NCBI RefSeq assembly: GCF_000516985.1
Contig: NW_006917093.1
Span: 1,736,001 to 1,800,000, forward strand
Reading direction: 5' to 3'
Length of the DNA stretch: 64,000 nt
DNA from: Pestalotiopsis fici W106-1
Taxonomy: Eukaryota; Ascomycota; Sordariomycetes; Amphisphaeriales; Sporocadaceae
Position 1 is the first letter of the stretch. Every line of letters starts with the position of its first letter. Shown in pieces: positions 63,384 through 64,000 of the stretch. The position numbers and the translations under genes were made by a program. A model generated the notes under the pieces. That model was not told the DNA's origin, did not search any database, and saw only the letters and a list, made by a program, of their open reading frames with translations.

Positions 63384-64000
63384 CTAACGACTTGGGGGTT
63401 TATTGACAGGCTGGAACACTGGCTCAGCTACTGTTGGACTATGAACTCGACTCACCTCCTTCCTCGCCTGGGCCTTCATCACCATATCATGAATCAAGGC
63501 CATGTTCCCAATCCATAATCGCAATGCCGCCTTTCTGCCATGTGAAATGCTGTGCATCAATTCATCCAATCGTGCATTTGGGTCCGGTGCTTTGATCATC
63601 CATCTGTCAACATTCCGCATAGAAGCATCTAACCTAACGGAGATCTTGATAAGTTCAGCCTCTTCTACGCTCACAGCCGAGCTCGTAGAGCCCCACGATT
63701 TCAAAGTGGCATTTTGCAGTGCTCTTCCTGCCTCGAAAAGATGGTAGATAGTTGTATCAAGATCCTCGTGGCCCAGTCTGGAGGAAATCAGAGACGTGAG
63801 GGATCTCCCCTCCCTGCTGGCACTTTGTAGACACCCTTTTAATCCAACAAACATCTCATCCAGGCTCGCCCACAGCGTCTTGATTAGCCCGACGCGCGAG
63901 GATACCTTGTCCGCCCCAGGGACGTGGTTGGTGGCGCTGTGGACGTCGGCATCGATGCGACGGCGCAGGAGCGAGAGATACTCGAGCCCCACGGCGCTTC
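63384..64000 (-). CDS. Unassigned helical protein, N-terminus beyond the window
   Basis: The 3' part of a gene is open to the right edge; only its last ~200 residues are visible. It is predicted mostly helical, with segments such as GLEYLSLLRRRIDADVHSA and VGLIKTLWASLDEMFVGLKG, and no motif I recognise. Near the end, KAQARKE is followed by a GTGAGT donor and a CAG acceptor 45 bp later. That possible intron is in frame and stop-free, so the last residues may be PVNKPPSR directly after ARKE; the stop at 63384 is the same either way. It is convergent with ku70 (about 190 bp apart). Confidence 0.65.
   Translation of the reverse strand, partial: SAVGLEYLSLLRRRIDADVHSATNHVPGADKVSSRVGLIKTLWASLDEMFVGLKGCLQSASREGRSLTSLISSRLGHEDLDTTIYHLFEAGRALQNATLKSWGSTSSAVSVEEAELIKISVRLDASMRNVDRWMIKAPDPNARLDELMHSISHGRKAALRLWIGNMALIHDMVMKAQARKEVSRVHSPTVAEPVFQPVNKPPSR

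Overview
The window comes from the nuclear genome of a filamentous ascomycete (Pezizomycotina, Sordariomycetes; Hypocreales is my best guess, species not identifiable). The signs are short introns (mostly 50-180 bp) with GTAAGT/GTATGT-like donors and CTGAC-like branch sites, SMC2, Ctf18, Ku70, Cue1, Mss116 and ferrochelatase homologues with typical ascomycete architecture, a Zn(II)2Cys6 regulator, and one retrotransposon heavily converted to A/T as expected of repeat-induced point mutation (RIP). All splice sites given were read from conserved protein joins and frame arithmetic, not from transcripts.

Layout. 1-1792: Zn2Cys6 transcription factor (minus, cut by the left edge). 1793-14562: about 12.8 kb without a credible gene, rich in GGTAGGTA-type motifs, microsatellites and one structured GC-rich hairpin cluster. 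14563-24493: mARC-like MOSC protein (+), condensin SMC2 (-), CUE-domain ER protein Cue1 (+) and an unassigned membrane protein (-). 25436-31370: a 5.9-kb Ty3/gypsy element on the minus strand, with 168-bp LTRs and an intact 5-bp target duplication, degraded by RIP. 31857-44882: mitochondrial DEAD-box helicase Mss116 (+), a seven-helix membrane protein (-) and a GRAM/VASt sterol-transfer protein of the LAM/Ysp2 family (-) with an unusually long first intron. 46431-63192: MIT-like coiled-coil protein (+), Fhit-type HIT hydrolase (-), clamp-loader subunit Ctf18 (-), C48-type cysteine protease (+), MFS transporter (-), [2Fe-2S] ferrochelatase (-) and Ku70 (+). 63384-64000: an unassigned gene cut by the right edge (minus).

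The genes are mainly housekeeping. Chromosome maintenance (SMC2, Ctf18, Ku70), ER/lipid function (Cue1, LAM) and mitochondrial function (Mss116, ferrochelatase, perhaps the MOSC protein) are represented, but nothing suggests co-regulation as a cluster. No secondary-metabolite, CRISPR or prokaryotic-type system is present.

The most interesting item is the retroelement. A 13-nt segment of its LTR is exactly complementary to the 13 nt that begin at the first base after the 5' LTR, which is the geometry of self-primed (Tf1/sushi-type) reverse transcription. Its 3' end, just before a G-rich polypurine tract, carries a tRNA-like sequence with well-matched pol III A and B boxes. Its two LTRs are mutated only on their inward-facing sides.
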